Origin: Solirubrobacterales bacterium
Lineage (GTDB): Bacteria; Actinomycetota; Thermoleophilia; Solirubrobacterales; JACPNS01
NCBI GenBank assembly: GCA_016185345.1
Contig: JACPNS010000021.1
Location: 186,001-250,000, forward strand
Length of the DNA stretch: 64,000 nt
Direction: 5' to 3'
A model generated the notes under the pieces. The model did no database searches. It was not told the DNA's origin and worked only from the letters and a program-made list of their open reading frames with translations. Below are positions 23,200 to 30,776 of this stretch, in pieces. How positions within the stretch are numbered: the stretch's first letter is position 1; each line of letters starts with the position of its first letter. The position numbers were made by a program, and so were the translations under genes.

Positions 23200-24060
23200 T
23201 CAGGCGTCGCGGTTGCGCTTGCTCATGAACCAGGCGAAAGTGCCAGCAGATACGAACATGAATGACGCGTAGACGGCAGCCGGAACCGTCAGCTCAGGTG
23301 AGATCGTCGCGGCGACAGCGATCGCAATCGTGCTGTTGTGAACTCCCAGCTTCATGGATATTGCGGTGGCCTGCTTGTCGTCGAGGCGTGCCGCGCGTGC
23401 CGATCCGAATCCGATCGCCATGGCCGCAAGGTTCAACGCGATTGCCGCGCCAAGGACTTCGCTGAGGTTGTCGCGCACCGAATCGTTCTCTGCGATCACA
23501 GCTCCGGCGACGACGACAATGAAGAGAATGAGTGCGATCTTCTTCGCGCGAGGTTCAAACTCGATCGCCCACGCGGCGCGCTTCGCGCGAACGAACATTC
23601 CGATGGCGAGCGGGACGACTGTGATCGCAAAGACCTTCGCCACGACCGGCAGCATCGAGAAGTCGTCGCTGAGTTCGGTGGCGCCAAAGTGATCTATCGC
23701 CAGGCCGAGGTAGAGCGGAACGGTGATAAGCGCGCAGATGCTGCTTACTGCCGTCATCGTGACCGAGAGGGCGGTGTCACCACGCGCGAGGTGAGTCAAC
23801 AAGTTCGCCGTCGTGCCGCCCGGTGACGCGCCGAGTAGAACGAGGCCCACTGCCATCACAGCCGAGAGTGCAAACAGCTCGGCCGCTGCGAATGCGAGAA
23901 AGGGCGAGATGATCGCGAGGTTGACCATGCCGATCACGACGCCGCGCGGCATCTTGAAGATCCGGCGGAAGTCATCTGGGACCAGCGAGAGCCCGAGCGC
24001 GGCCATGATCAGCGCGAGTGCGACCGGTAGGGCGACGGATGTAAGTAGTGAGTCGTCCAT
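23200..24060 (-). CDS. Bile acid:sodium symporter family (BASS) transporter
   Basis: A 286-residue membrane protein with about nine helices. The BASS signatures are VLLGASPGGTTANLLTHLARGDTALSVTMT (helix 4 crossover with the sodium-site residues) and MKLGVHNSTIAIAVA (helix 9 crossover). Family members import organic anions such as bile acids, pantoate or pyruvate with Na+. Substrate is not predictable. It is convergent with the LLM/SCP2 gene, nine bases apart. Confidence 0.92.
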   Translation of the reverse strand: MDDSLLTSVALPVALALIMAALGLSLVPDDFRRIFKMPRGVVIGMVNLAIISPFLAFAAAELFALSAVMAVGLVLLGASPGGTTANLLTHLARGDTALSVTMTAVSSICALITVPLYLGLAIDHFGATELSDDFSMLPVVAKVFAITVVPLAIGMFVRAKRAAWAIEFEPRAKKIALILFIVVVAGAVIAENDSVRDNLSEVLGAAIALNLAAMAIGFGSARAARLDDKQATAISMKLGVHNSTIAIAVAATISPELTVPAAVYASFMFVSAGTFAWFMSKRNRDA

Positions 24061-24103
24061 CCTGCGGGTATCGGCGCGCCTCTGCCTGAACGCGAGTCGA
24101 AAC

Positions 24104-24109
24104 TAGGAT
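24104..24109 (+). promoter_or_regulatory. Putative -10 box of the GST gene
   Basis: TAGGAT, 8 nt before ATG 24118. Leaderless-type spacing, no ribosome-binding site. Confidence 0.5.
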
Positions 24110-24117
24110 GCCGCGCG

Positions 24118-24747
24118 ATGCCGACGACACCGATAGTTCTCTACAGGGCTGAGTACTCAACCAATGCCGAGCGCGTCGCGCTGGCGTGCGCCTACAAAGG
24201 CATCGAAGTCGAATCGCGCTGGATCGAATACTCAGACCGGTCCGAGGTGGAGCGAGTGAGTGGGCAGGGGTTGGTACCGGTGATCGTTGACGGTGATCGG
24301 GTCGTGACTGACTCGAGCGCGATCCTCAAATACCTCGAATCGATCGAGCCGACACCCGCGCTCTATCCCGCCGACCGAGCGCGCGCTGCGGAAATCGACA
24401 TCTTCATTGACTGGTTCAACCGGGTCTGGAAGGTTGCGCCGAACGCGATCGAGGCTGAGCTTGCAAAGGTCGAACCAGACGAAGGCCGGATCGCCGCGCT
24501 GGCAGACGAGATGAGCGCTGCGCTCAGAATGTTTGAAGAACTGCTTGCCGGGCGGGACTACCTCTTCGGCGAGCAGTTGACTGCGGCTGATCTGATCGCG
24601 TTCCCGTTCCTGAAGTACGCGGCCCGCCGCGACCCCGCCGACGACGAGGCATTCCATGTCGTGCTGGACGAATACCAGCAGCTTGGGCGAGGTCTTGAAC
24701 GATTGGGCGACTGGATCGACCTGATTGACGCACTTCCGCGCGCTTGA
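24118..24747 (+). CDS. Glutathione S-transferase-like protein
   Basis: A 209-residue GST-fold protein. The thioredoxin-like N-terminal domain (IVLYRAEYSTNAERVALACAYKGIEVESRWIEY...GLVPVIVDGDRVVTDSSAILKYLE) retains the cis-Pro in VPVI and the glutathione-contacting DSSAIL. The all-helical C-terminal domain contains the N-capping motif LTAADLIAFPFLKY. Actinobacteria usually lack glutathione, so the thiol used may differ. Single gene, followed by a convergent tRNA. Confidence 0.9.
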   Translation: MPTTPIVLYRAEYSTNAERVALACAYKGIEVESRWIEYSDRSEVERVSGQGLVPVIVDGDRVVTDSSAILKYLESIEPTPALYPADRARAAEIDIFIDWFNRVWKVAPNAIEAELAKVEPDEGRIAALADEMSAALRMFEELLAGRDYLFGEQLTAADLIAFPFLKYAARRDPADDEAFHVVLDEYQQLGRGLERLGDWIDLIDALPRA

Positions 24748-24756
24748 TCGTTGAAG

Positions 24757-24829
24757 TACCCCGGGCAGGATTCGAACCTGCGTAAACGGGATTAGAAGGC
24801 CCGCGCCTAATCCTCTCGGCCACCGGGGC
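24757..24829 (-). tRNA. tRNA-Arg (TCT)
   Basis: Read on the minus strand it folds as acceptor GCCCCGG/CCGGGGT, a D arm GCCGAGAGGATTAGGC, an anticodon stem with loop CTTCTAA (anticodon TCT), and T arm GCAGG-TTCGAAT-CCTGC. The CCA end is not encoded. The top pair of the anticodon stem is a C-T mismatch. Confidence 0.93.
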
Positions 24830-24883
24830 AGGTGTTGGAATGAGCTTATTGGCAGCGCGGGAGGGCCAGAATGGGCGCACTAC

Positions 24884-24889
24884 TAGAAT
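24884..24889 (+). promoter_or_regulatory. Possible -10 box for tRNA-His
   Basis: TAGAAT lies about 30 bases before the tRNA-His 5' end. No convincing -35 was seen. Confidence 0.3.
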
Positions 24890-24917
24890 CCAGCGCTGTG
24901 CGGACGTTCGCACGCGT

Positions 24918-24991
24918 GGTGGGCGTAGCTCAGCAGGTAGAGCTCCGCGTTGTGGTCGCGGCGGTCGCCGGTTCGAATCCGGTCGCTCACC
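24918..24991 (+). tRNA. tRNA-His (GTG)
   Basis: Acceptor GTGGGCG/CGCTCAC with an extra G at -1 and C at the discriminator, both diagnostic of tRNA-His. The anticodon stem CCGCG/CGCGG holds loop TTGTGGT (anticodon GTG), and the T arm is GCCGG-TTCGAAT-CCGGT. CCA is only partly matched (CC follows the discriminator). Confidence 0.95.
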
Positions 24992-24997
24992 CCTTAC
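24958..24997 (+). repeat. 40-bp direct repeat, copy 1 (tRNA-His 3' end)
   Basis: Exact match to 25045-25084. It runs from the anticodon stem through the T arm and acceptor of tRNA-His and 6 bases past the discriminator. Such 3'-end duplications are typical of integrase attachment sites. Confidence 0.85.
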
Positions 24998-25044
24998 GAA
25001 TCCTTGGCACAGACGCCCGCTCCAGCTCCGCACGGTGCCCAATT

Positions 25045-25084
25045 GCGGCGGTCGCCGGTTCGAATCCGGTCGCTCACCCCTTAC
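25045..25084 (+). repeat. 40-bp direct repeat, copy 2 (truncated tRNA-His)
   Basis: Second exact copy of the tRNA-His 3' half, 87 bases downstream of copy 1, without acceptor 5' strand, D arm or anticodon. It cannot encode a tRNA. The 47 bases between the copies hold no ORF. Likely attR-type scar or small tandem duplication. Confidence 0.85.
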
Positions 25085-25094
25085 CTTGCCGGAG

Positions 25095-27041
25095 TTACTT
25101 CTTCTTTGGCTTCGGTGCGCTGATCGTGAAAGTCGCGCGGTTCGCGGTCAGGTTCGCGTTGTTTGTCGTGCCGAAGACCAGGCTGGACTGAATTTTGAAT
25201 TTCTTATTCACGCCGAGGACGTTCTGGAAGGTCGAGTAAGTGCGCACACCGATCTTCTTCGTGGTGCCGGGAGCAACACTGAAGACATATCGCGCTGCCT
25301 GCAGATAGGCGGGCTTGGACTCGGCTGCAGTCCAGGTCGGGCGCTTGGTGAAGTCCTTCGCGTTCACCTTCTTGGTTGTCTGGAAGAGGAGCCGGCCCGA
25401 GCAATCGGAGATCGCTTCGGCTGGGCAGGAGAGCGTGATCCTGAATGTCCCCTTGCGCGAGATCGTCGCGCTCTGCGAGCGGATCTTCAGCGGGAGGAAT
25501 CCACGCGCAACGTTGAACTGCGCGGAAGTCTGGCTCGCGGCACCGGTCTTGTCGGTGACCGTCAGCTGAACCGAGTGCGGGCCGTCGAGAATGAACATCT
25601 TTTGCGTGGTCAGTCCACTGACTCCGGGCGCGCCGTCAAACTTCCAGTCGTAGGTCATCGCGTCGCCTTCGGCGTCGGTCGCTCCTGCTGCTGAGAAGAG
25701 CGTGTTTGAGGTCGTCGAAGGCACCGCTGTGACGATCTGGATCCTCGGCGCCGGTGCTGTGTTCTGAACTTCGTAGGCACCAATGTCACGGATCAGGCCC
25801 GCGCCGCGGCTGATCACTCGTGGCTTGTCGCTCGCGTCGCTCGCGCTGTCGTCGGCAGTCAGGCCAGCAAGGTCACCGGCATCGACGAGTACCGAGCCGA
25901 GCTTCAGGCTGTAGTCGTTGGACGCCGGGTCGATGAATCCGAGGTCGGCGGCGGTCTGCTGACTGGAGGCCGCGACGTTTGTGGCTCCAAGTACGCCGCT
26001 GGTGAAGCGCGAGTAAGCAAGGCCGACTGTCGCACTGCCACCAGTGATGCTGGTTGTGTTCGCCGAGGTCTCGTAACCGGAGATCACAGAGCTGTTCACG
26101 TCGACGGATTGCACCGTCCCGGCGGCCGTTGATGTGGTCGCAACGCCGGTGGTTCCGGCACCGCCGCCAATCAGCGTGCAGTTGTTCACGTTGACGTCAT
26201 TCGCCTCGCCCGTCGTGGAACTCGCGCTGACTCCCTTCCCTCCAGAATTCTCGGCTTCAACTGTTGAAGGCATGATCACGCTGCTCGAAACTGTGCCGCT
26301 CGATGAAGTTGCGACGACCCCGTTCGCGGATTGACTACGAAGCCGACGGAGCTTGAAGTTCAGCGCGCCGTCGAGCACGACGGCGTTCGAGGCATGCGTG
26401 ACGGTTACATCGTCGATCGTTGCGCTGGTGGATCCGTCTACGAAGACGCCGGTTGACCCGCTGGCGCCGAGGCTGATCGTCGTGTCATCGACGCTAGGAG
26501 AGGATTCACTCACGTGGATGCCAATGCTTGAGTCTGCGTTCGGCCCCCGAACCGACACGTTCGAAATGTCCGGGGTGTTGATCGCTGCCCGGATACCGGT
26601 CAGGCCGGTTGACGTGGGCAGTTCGATTTCCAAGTTCTCGATGCTGTCTGCGTAGAAGGTGGTCAGCACGCTTGTCTCGGCCGGATAAGAAGCAGCGGCG
26701 TCGATCGTGATCGTCGGTCGGCCTGGGCCCACTCCGATCAGTCTGACCCGTTTGCTCGAAGGAAAGAGCACTCCGTTCGGGCTGGAGTACGTCCCGGGCG
26801 TAACGTAGATGTTGGTCAATTCGGAGTTGCTGGCAAGCGGTACGGCTTCGGCAAGCGTCGCCGGAGCGGGCCAGTCGTCCGGGCAAACGTTCGTCGAGTC
26901 AGCTCCGACGCAGATGTACTGGACCGCAGAAGCGGATGATGCGCCGAAGATCGCGAGAAGCAGGGCGGCCGCGCACAGAAATATCGCGAGTCTCCATCCG
27001 TGGACCCGGACTGTGCGTCCGAGCGGCCGTTGAGTCCCCAT
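25095..27041 (-). CDS. Secreted beta-helix repeat protein with PKD-like domain
   Basis: A 648-residue exported protein with a signal peptide (about 15-40, WRLAIFLCAAALLLAIF, cleavage near SSASA). The first ~420 residues are Ser/Thr/Val-rich and repetitive in the manner of a right-handed parallel beta helix (pectate-lyase/choice-of-anchor family; IYVTPGTYSSPNG, a calculated-exposure DIGAYEVQN motif). About 425-515 form a PKD/Ig-like domain (FSAAGATDAEGDAMTYDWKFDG...GPHSVQLTVTD). A basic C-terminus ends APKPKKK with no sorting signal. Probably a surface or carbohydrate-binding protein; no enzyme residues recognised. Confidence 0.85.
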   Translation of the reverse strand: MGTQRPLGRTVRVHGWRLAIFLCAAALLLAIFGASSASAVQYICVGADSTNVCPDDWPAPATLAEAVPLASNSELTNIYVTPGTYSSPNGVLFPSSKRVRLIGVGPGRPTITIDAAASYPAETSVLTTFYADSIENLEIELPTSTGLTGIRAAINTPDISNVSVRGPNADSSIGIHVSESSPSVDDTTISLGASGSTGVFVDGSTSATIDDVTVTHASNAVVLDGALNFKLRRLRSQSANGVVATSSSGTVSSSVIMPSTVEAENSGGKGVSASSTTGEANDVNVNNCTLIGGGAGTTGVATTSTAAGTVQSVDVNSSVISGYETSANTTSITGGSATVGLAYSRFTSGVLGATNVAASSQQTAADLGFIDPASNDYSLKLGSVLVDAGDLAGLTADDSASDASDKPRVISRGAGLIRDIGAYEVQNTAPAPRIQIVTAVPSTTSNTLFSAAGATDAEGDAMTYDWKFDGAPGVSGLTTQKMFILDGPHSVQLTVTDKTGAASQTSAQFNVARGFLPLKIRSQSATISRKGTFRITLSCPAEAISDCSGRLLFQTTKKVNAKDFTKRPTWTAAESKPAYLQAARYVFSVAPGTTKKIGVRTYSTFQNVLGVNKKFKIQSSLVFGTTNNANLTANRATFTISAPKPKKK

Positions 27042-27167
27042 TGCTTGATTCGTCCCCCATTGGTTCGTACGTGTGAGCGTCCGTGCTCGTACCCAACATA
27101 TGGGAGGAACACCCGCTCGTCAAGGCGGTCCCGGTCGACCATGTGGCTGACAGATCGGCCAGAAAGC

Positions 27168-27179
27168 GGACTACTGTCC
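27168..27179. promoter_or_regulatory. GGAC-N4-GTCC operator before the TetR gene
   Basis: GGACTACTGTCC, a 12-base dyad ending 2 bases before ATG 27182. The same architecture occurs twice before the YceI operon at 29.4 kb. It also contains TACTGT, a possible -10 box. Confidence 0.55.
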
Positions 27180-27181
27180 AC

Positions 27182-27835
27182 ATGGCAATGCCCAATTCTG
27201 TGAATACAGAGTCTTCAAAAAATCCCGAGAACCTGATCCCGTTGGCCGTGCTGGGTGGGGACCCGTGCGAGCGCGCCGACGCAAAGCGAAACCGCGCAAA
27301 GATTCTCGCGGCCGCCGAGGGTCTCTTCGCGCAGCACGGCGCCGAGGCCGTTTCGATGGACGCAGTGGCCGACGCCGCCGGAGTGGGGAAGGGCACGCTC
27401 TATCGCCGCTTCGGCGATCGTTCGGGACTTGCCCGCGCGATCCTCGACGAGCGCGACCGTGAGTTTCAGGAGAAGCTGATTCGCGGGGAGCCGCCGCTTG
27501 GTCCCGGCGCAGATCCTGTCGAGCGACTTGCCGCGTTCGGCGAGGGCGTGATCGACCTGATCGCCAGCTACGGCGACCTGATCATGGCTGCGCAGATCGG
27601 CAAGGCCGGGGCGCGGTTTGCAGGACCCGTCTACGCGACGTACCGCATGCACGTGCATCGCCTTCTGCGCGACATCGATCCGCGGGTCGACGCCGACTAC
27701 TTCGCGGACATCTTGCTCGCTGCGCTGAACGCCGAGATGTACGGCTTCTGGCAGTCGGACGTCGGGCTCGACAAGCAGCGGATCTCAGATGGATACCGCC
27801 AGCTCGTCACGAGCATCGCGGCGAGCTCGAATTAG
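27182..27835 (+). CDS. TetR family transcriptional regulator
   Basis: About 217 residues from ATG 27182; the frame extends upstream to a GTG at 27083 but that extension has no similarity. The HTH domain is ADAKRNRAKILAAAEGLFAQHGAEAVSMDAVADAAGVGKGTLYRRFGDRSGLARAIL. The rest is a helical TetR_C domain. It is convergent with the spermidine-synthase-like gene (4-base stop overlap). A palindrome right at its start suggests autoregulation, and matching sites before the YceI operon suggest that operon is its target; both are inferences. Confidence 0.9.
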   Translation: MAMPNSVNTESSKNPENLIPLAVLGGDPCERADAKRNRAKILAAAEGLFAQHGAEAVSMDAVADAAGVGKGTLYRRFGDRSGLARAILDERDREFQEKLIRGEPPLGPGADPVERLAAFGEGVIDLIASYGDLIMAAQIGKAGARFAGPVYATYRMHVHRLLRDIDPRVDADYFADILLAALNAEMYGFWQSDVGLDKQRISDGYRQLVTSIAASSN

Positions 27836-29343
27836 TTCTCGCTTGAGCCCTCGCCGGCCGCGTACTGCACGATCGAGCGATCGATCAGCCATTCGACGGG
27901 GGCCTTGTCGTCGGTGTACACGGTTCCATCGGTAGGCGCGGCCGTAAGCCGGGCCGCTTCGCGCGCTCCGGTTGGGGCGAGTGAGGGAATGTCTTCGGTT
28001 CCGCGGATCACGTTGCCTGGTTCGATCGGCGAGTCCGAGGCGATGAGCATCGAGTTTGTGGGCCGCGTGCGGTCAATCGACACGTAGCGAAACTCCTTGG
28101 CCATCGTTGCGGCAAGGACGCGCTCGAGCAAGTCGCTCCCCTCAGGGTGGGCGGCGTTCACGATGAGTGAGCCGTTCGGTCGCAGACGATCGTTGGCGAT
28201 TGAAAAGAACTCGCGAGTCGTCAGATAGAACGGGATGTAAGGCTGGCGGTAGGCGTCCACGACCAGAGCGTCATATCGCGTCTTTGTGCTGCGCAGATAC
28301 GGCCGGGCGTCGGCCTTGAAGGCGGTGAAGTTCTTGTCCCTCAGCCCGAAATACTTTCGACCGACGTCGGCGAGTTCGCCGTCTATGTCGACGCCGTCAA
28401 CCTTTGTCTCCGGAAAGTAGTAGGCGTAGGCGCGAGCAGTGGTGCCGGCGGCGTTGCCGAGGATCGCGAGGCGCTCGGGCGGCTTGCCGGTGGTTGCCAG
28501 CGGGAGCACGAGCGCGGTATCCCAGACATCATCCGTTAGCACCGTGCCCGGTTGATAGAACGAGTGGCGCGACTGGCCCTCATTGAGCTCGAGGGTCCGG
28601 CTGCCCCCGGGGCCTTCAATCACGCGCAGATATTGCGTTGCCGACTCGTCCTCGTAGATCACTTTCCCGACTGCACTGTCGGGCTTGATCGCCGCCTGCG
28701 GGAGGATGATCAGCGCGGCGATCACGAACGGGACCGGTGACCAGCGAAGCCGATGCGAGACGCCGACGATTCCCACAAGAGCGAGCAGCAGCGCGAAGAG
28801 CAAGAAGGTCCGTCTCGTGCCAAGTCCCGGAACAAACACGAGCGCGCACAGCAGTGTCCCGGTCAGGCTGCCAACGGTTCCGACCGCGTAGAGCCGGCCG
28901 GCGAGCGTGCCCGCCGCGAGCTTGTCGACCTTCTCGATGCCGATCCGGAGCGCCCACGGGGAGACGGTGCCGAGCACGAGTACGGGAACAGCGAGGAGAA
29001 CAAGGGTTGCGAGCAATGAGCCGATGAATGCGCCGGCTGAAATGCTGTCAAGTGCATCCACGCCAGCGTTCAGCAGCGGCCGGGCGACGAACGGAAGCAG
29101 GGCAGTAAGCACCGCGCCGACCATCACTGCGGTGCAGAGATCTGCCATGTACGGACGACGGTCGCCGATCTTCCCGCCAATCCAGTAGCCGATTGAGAGC
29201 GCCACGAGCACCACGCCAATCGTGTTCGCCCAGACGACCTCAGACGCGCCGAAATATGGGGCGAGCAGGCGAACTGCGGCGATCTCGATTCCGAGAGCAG
29301 CCGCGCCGACGACGAACACAAGCATGGGGAGTGGGGGGCGCAT
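27832..29343 (-). CDS. Membrane-bound spermidine synthase-like protein (fused MFS/SpeE)
   Basis: A 503-residue protein. The N-terminal half has about seven membrane helices (from LVFVVGAAALGIEIAAVRLLAPYFGAS, the conserved start of fused transporter-spermidine synthase proteins). The C-terminal half is a Rossmann methyltransferase-like domain with LAILGNAAGTTARAYAYYFP, VDGVDIDGEL (acidic residue at the end of strand 2) and YDALVVDAYRQPYIPFYLTTREFF. The usual GGGDG loop is GNAAGT, so polyamine synthesis is doubtful; the family is often annotated by fold only. Confidence 0.85.
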   Translation of the reverse strand: MRPPLPMLVFVVGAAALGIEIAAVRLLAPYFGASEVVWANTIGVVLVALSIGYWIGGKIGDRRPYMADLCTAVMVGAVLTALLPFVARPLLNAGVDALDSISAGAFIGSLLATLVLLAVPVLVLGTVSPWALRIGIEKVDKLAAGTLAGRLYAVGTVGSLTGTLLCALVFVPGLGTRRTFLLFALLLALVGIVGVSHRLRWSPVPFVIAALIILPQAAIKPDSAVGKVIYEDESATQYLRVIEGPGGSRTLELNEGQSRHSFYQPGTVLTDDVWDTALVLPLATTGKPPERLAILGNAAGTTARAYAYYFPETKVDGVDIDGELADVGRKYFGLRDKNFTAFKADARPYLRSTKTRYDALVVDAYRQPYIPFYLTTREFFSIANDRLRPNGSLIVNAAHPEGSDLLERVLAATMAKEFRYVSIDRTRPTNSMLIASDSPIEPGNVIRGTEDIPSLAPTGAREAARLTAAPTDGTVYTDDKAPVEWLIDRSIVQYAAGEGSSEN

Positions 29344-29409
29344 GGGTGAGCGAGCGTAGTCGGACGCGGAGAATTGTTGTCCCGCTGCTCAATCTTTCCG
29401 CAACATAAA

Positions 29410-29453
29410 CGGACCGCAGTCCGCTACTATTCCAAGAAACGGACTGAAGTCCG
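29410..29453 (+). promoter_or_regulatory. Promoter with two operators, YceI-FMN reductase operon
   Basis: Two dyads, CGGACCGCAGTCCG (29410-29423) and CGGACTGAAGTCCG (29440-29453), are centred 30 bases apart and flank TACTAT (29425-29430), a plausible -10 box. Their core GGAC-N4-GTCC equals the site before the TetR gene at 27.2 kb. The second site would cover the start of transcription. Confidence 0.6.
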
Positions 29454-29501
29454 ATTGGAATTCAGGGGTTTCCCCCAAACGAGCAGCAGGAGATGATTGA
29501 G

Positions 29502-30038
29502 ATGAGCACCGAGACAGCAACACTTCAAGGCGTATGGAACGACGACAAGGTCCACACGTCAGTGACTTACGAGATCGAGCACAACGGCGTCGCGCCAGCA
29601 CGGGGAACATTCCCGGGCGTAGAGGCTTCGCTTGAGTACGGCGACGACGGAGTCAAGATCAAGGGCACCGTTGATTTGACCAGTGTCGACCTGAAGGACG
29701 AGCAGCAGAAGGGTCACGTGCTGAGCCCTGACTTCTTCGACGCCGAGCGCTACCCGACCGCGATCTACGAGTCCACAAACGTCGAGATCGACGGCTCCAA
29801 TGTCACCGCATACGGCGAGCTCACCCTCAAGGGCGAGACCAAGCCGCTCACGGTCACCGGCGTGATCGGAGCACCGACCGACAACCTCGCCGGGGGCGAA
29901 TCGATCCCGGTTCGCCTCAAGGGATCACTGAACCGCCACGACTACGGAGTCAGCTGGAACGCCGACCTTCCGAACGGCAACACGGTTCTTGGTGACCAGG
30001 TCAACGTCGAGGTTGTTCTCGAGTTCGTAAAGGCATAA
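29502..30038 (+). CDS. YceI family protein
   Basis: About 178 residues of the YceI lipocalin-like fold, which binds polyisoprenoid or similar lipids; here it has no signal peptide and so is likely cytoplasmic. Family blocks are VHTSVTYEIEHNGVAPARGTF, DLKDEQQKGHVLSPDFFDAERYPTAIYES and ELTLKGETKPLTVTG. AGGAG at 29488-29492 is 9 nt before ATG 29502 and too close to the ATG at 29493, so the second start is chosen. First gene of an operon with an FMN reductase four bases downstream. Confidence 0.92.
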   Translation: MSTETATLQGVWNDDKVHTSVTYEIEHNGVAPARGTFPGVEASLEYGDDGVKIKGTVDLTSVDLKDEQQKGHVLSPDFFDAERYPTAIYESTNVEIDGSNVTAYGELTLKGETKPLTVTGVIGAPTDNLAGGESIPVRLKGSLNRHDYGVSWNADLPNGNTVLGDQVNVEVVLEFVKA

Positions 30039-30042
30039 GGCC

Positions 30043-30615
30043 ATGAGAATCCTCGGAATCACTGGAAGCTTGCGGAAGGACTCGCACAACTCCCTCCTGC
30101 TGAGGTCCGCGTCACGGGTAATCCCCGCTGACGCGGAGCTCGTGGAGCTCGATGTCGAGGTTCTGCGCAATCTTCCCCACTACGACGAAGATCTGGATAC
30201 TCCGGATCAGGACAACGCGTGGGTAATAAAACTGCGGGACGAAGTCAAGGCGGCAGACGCTCTGTTCTTCGTCACGCCGGAGTACAACGGCGGACTTCCT
30301 TCGTCGATCAAGAACGCAGTTGACTGGGTCTCACGCCCCCCGCAGACTGCAGTCATCAAGGGAAAGCCCGCAGCAGCGATCAGCGCCAGCACCGGCCAGT
30401 TCGGCGGGGTGTGGGCGCAGGATCACCTGCGAACGGTTCTGTCAATCGCGGGCGCTCGCGTCATCGACGCTGAGTTCGCGGTATCGAAGGCGCACGAGGT
30501 TCACGCCGAGCACGGAGACGTCCTCCACCAGGACGTCGAAGGCGAGCTAGCCGAGATCCTCGAGGCACTGGTCGAGGAGGGCCGCATCAACGCTTCCCTC
30601 CCCGCCGCTGCCTGA
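30043..30615 (+). CDS. NADPH-dependent FMN reductase
   Basis: A 190-residue flavodoxin-fold reductase (chromate/azo/quinone reductase family). The FMN phosphate loop is GSLRKDSHNSLLLR (about 8-21), and FFVTPEYNGGLPSSIKNAVDW is the flavin-binding and dimer signature. It follows yceI with a 4-base gap and shares its promoter. Pairing with YceI under a TetR-like operator points to a quinone or electrophile response, which is inference. Confidence 0.93.
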   Translation: MRILGITGSLRKDSHNSLLLRSASRVIPADAELVELDVEVLRNLPHYDEDLDTPDQDNAWVIKLRDEVKAADALFFVTPEYNGGLPSSIKNAVDWVSRPPQTAVIKGKPAAAISASTGQFGGVWAQDHLRTVLSIAGARVIDAEFAVSKAHEVHAEHGDVLHQDVEGELAEILEALVEEGRINASLPAAA

Positions 30616-30748
30616 GTTGTTTCTTCGTCCACCAGCGGGCGATGCTGGCCATGCCGAGCGTGGTGGCCAGCGTCTGCCCGACTCGGTCGGTGAGGAAGAA
30701 TGCACGGACGCGGCTGCGCGCCGACGGCTTGTATTGGCGAGTGCTCAT
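30587..30748 (-). CDS. Possible 53-residue basic protein
   Basis: An open frame starting MSTRQYKPSARSRVRAFF and ending in an Arg/Lys-rich tail, with a mildly hydrophobic stretch TLATTLGMASIARWW. It fills the otherwise empty gap between the FMN reductase and tig and overlaps the 3' end of the former by 29 bases. No known family or ribosome-binding site; coding status is uncertain. Confidence 0.3.
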   Translation of the reverse strand: MSTRQYKPSARSRVRAFFLTDRVGQTLATTLGMASIARWWTKKQLRQRRGGKR

Positions 30749-30763
30749 TTGAGGCACGAACGC

Positions 30764-30769
30764 TAACGT
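30764..30769 (+). promoter_or_regulatory. Putative -10 box of tig
   Basis: TAACGT, 7 nt before ATG 30777. Leaderless-type spacing. Confidence 0.4.
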
Positions 30770-30776
30770 CTTCGCC

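Noticed and set aside
25045-25084. Second tRNA-His gene
   Set aside because: Only the 3' half is present; it lacks the 5' acceptor strand, the D arm and the anticodon.
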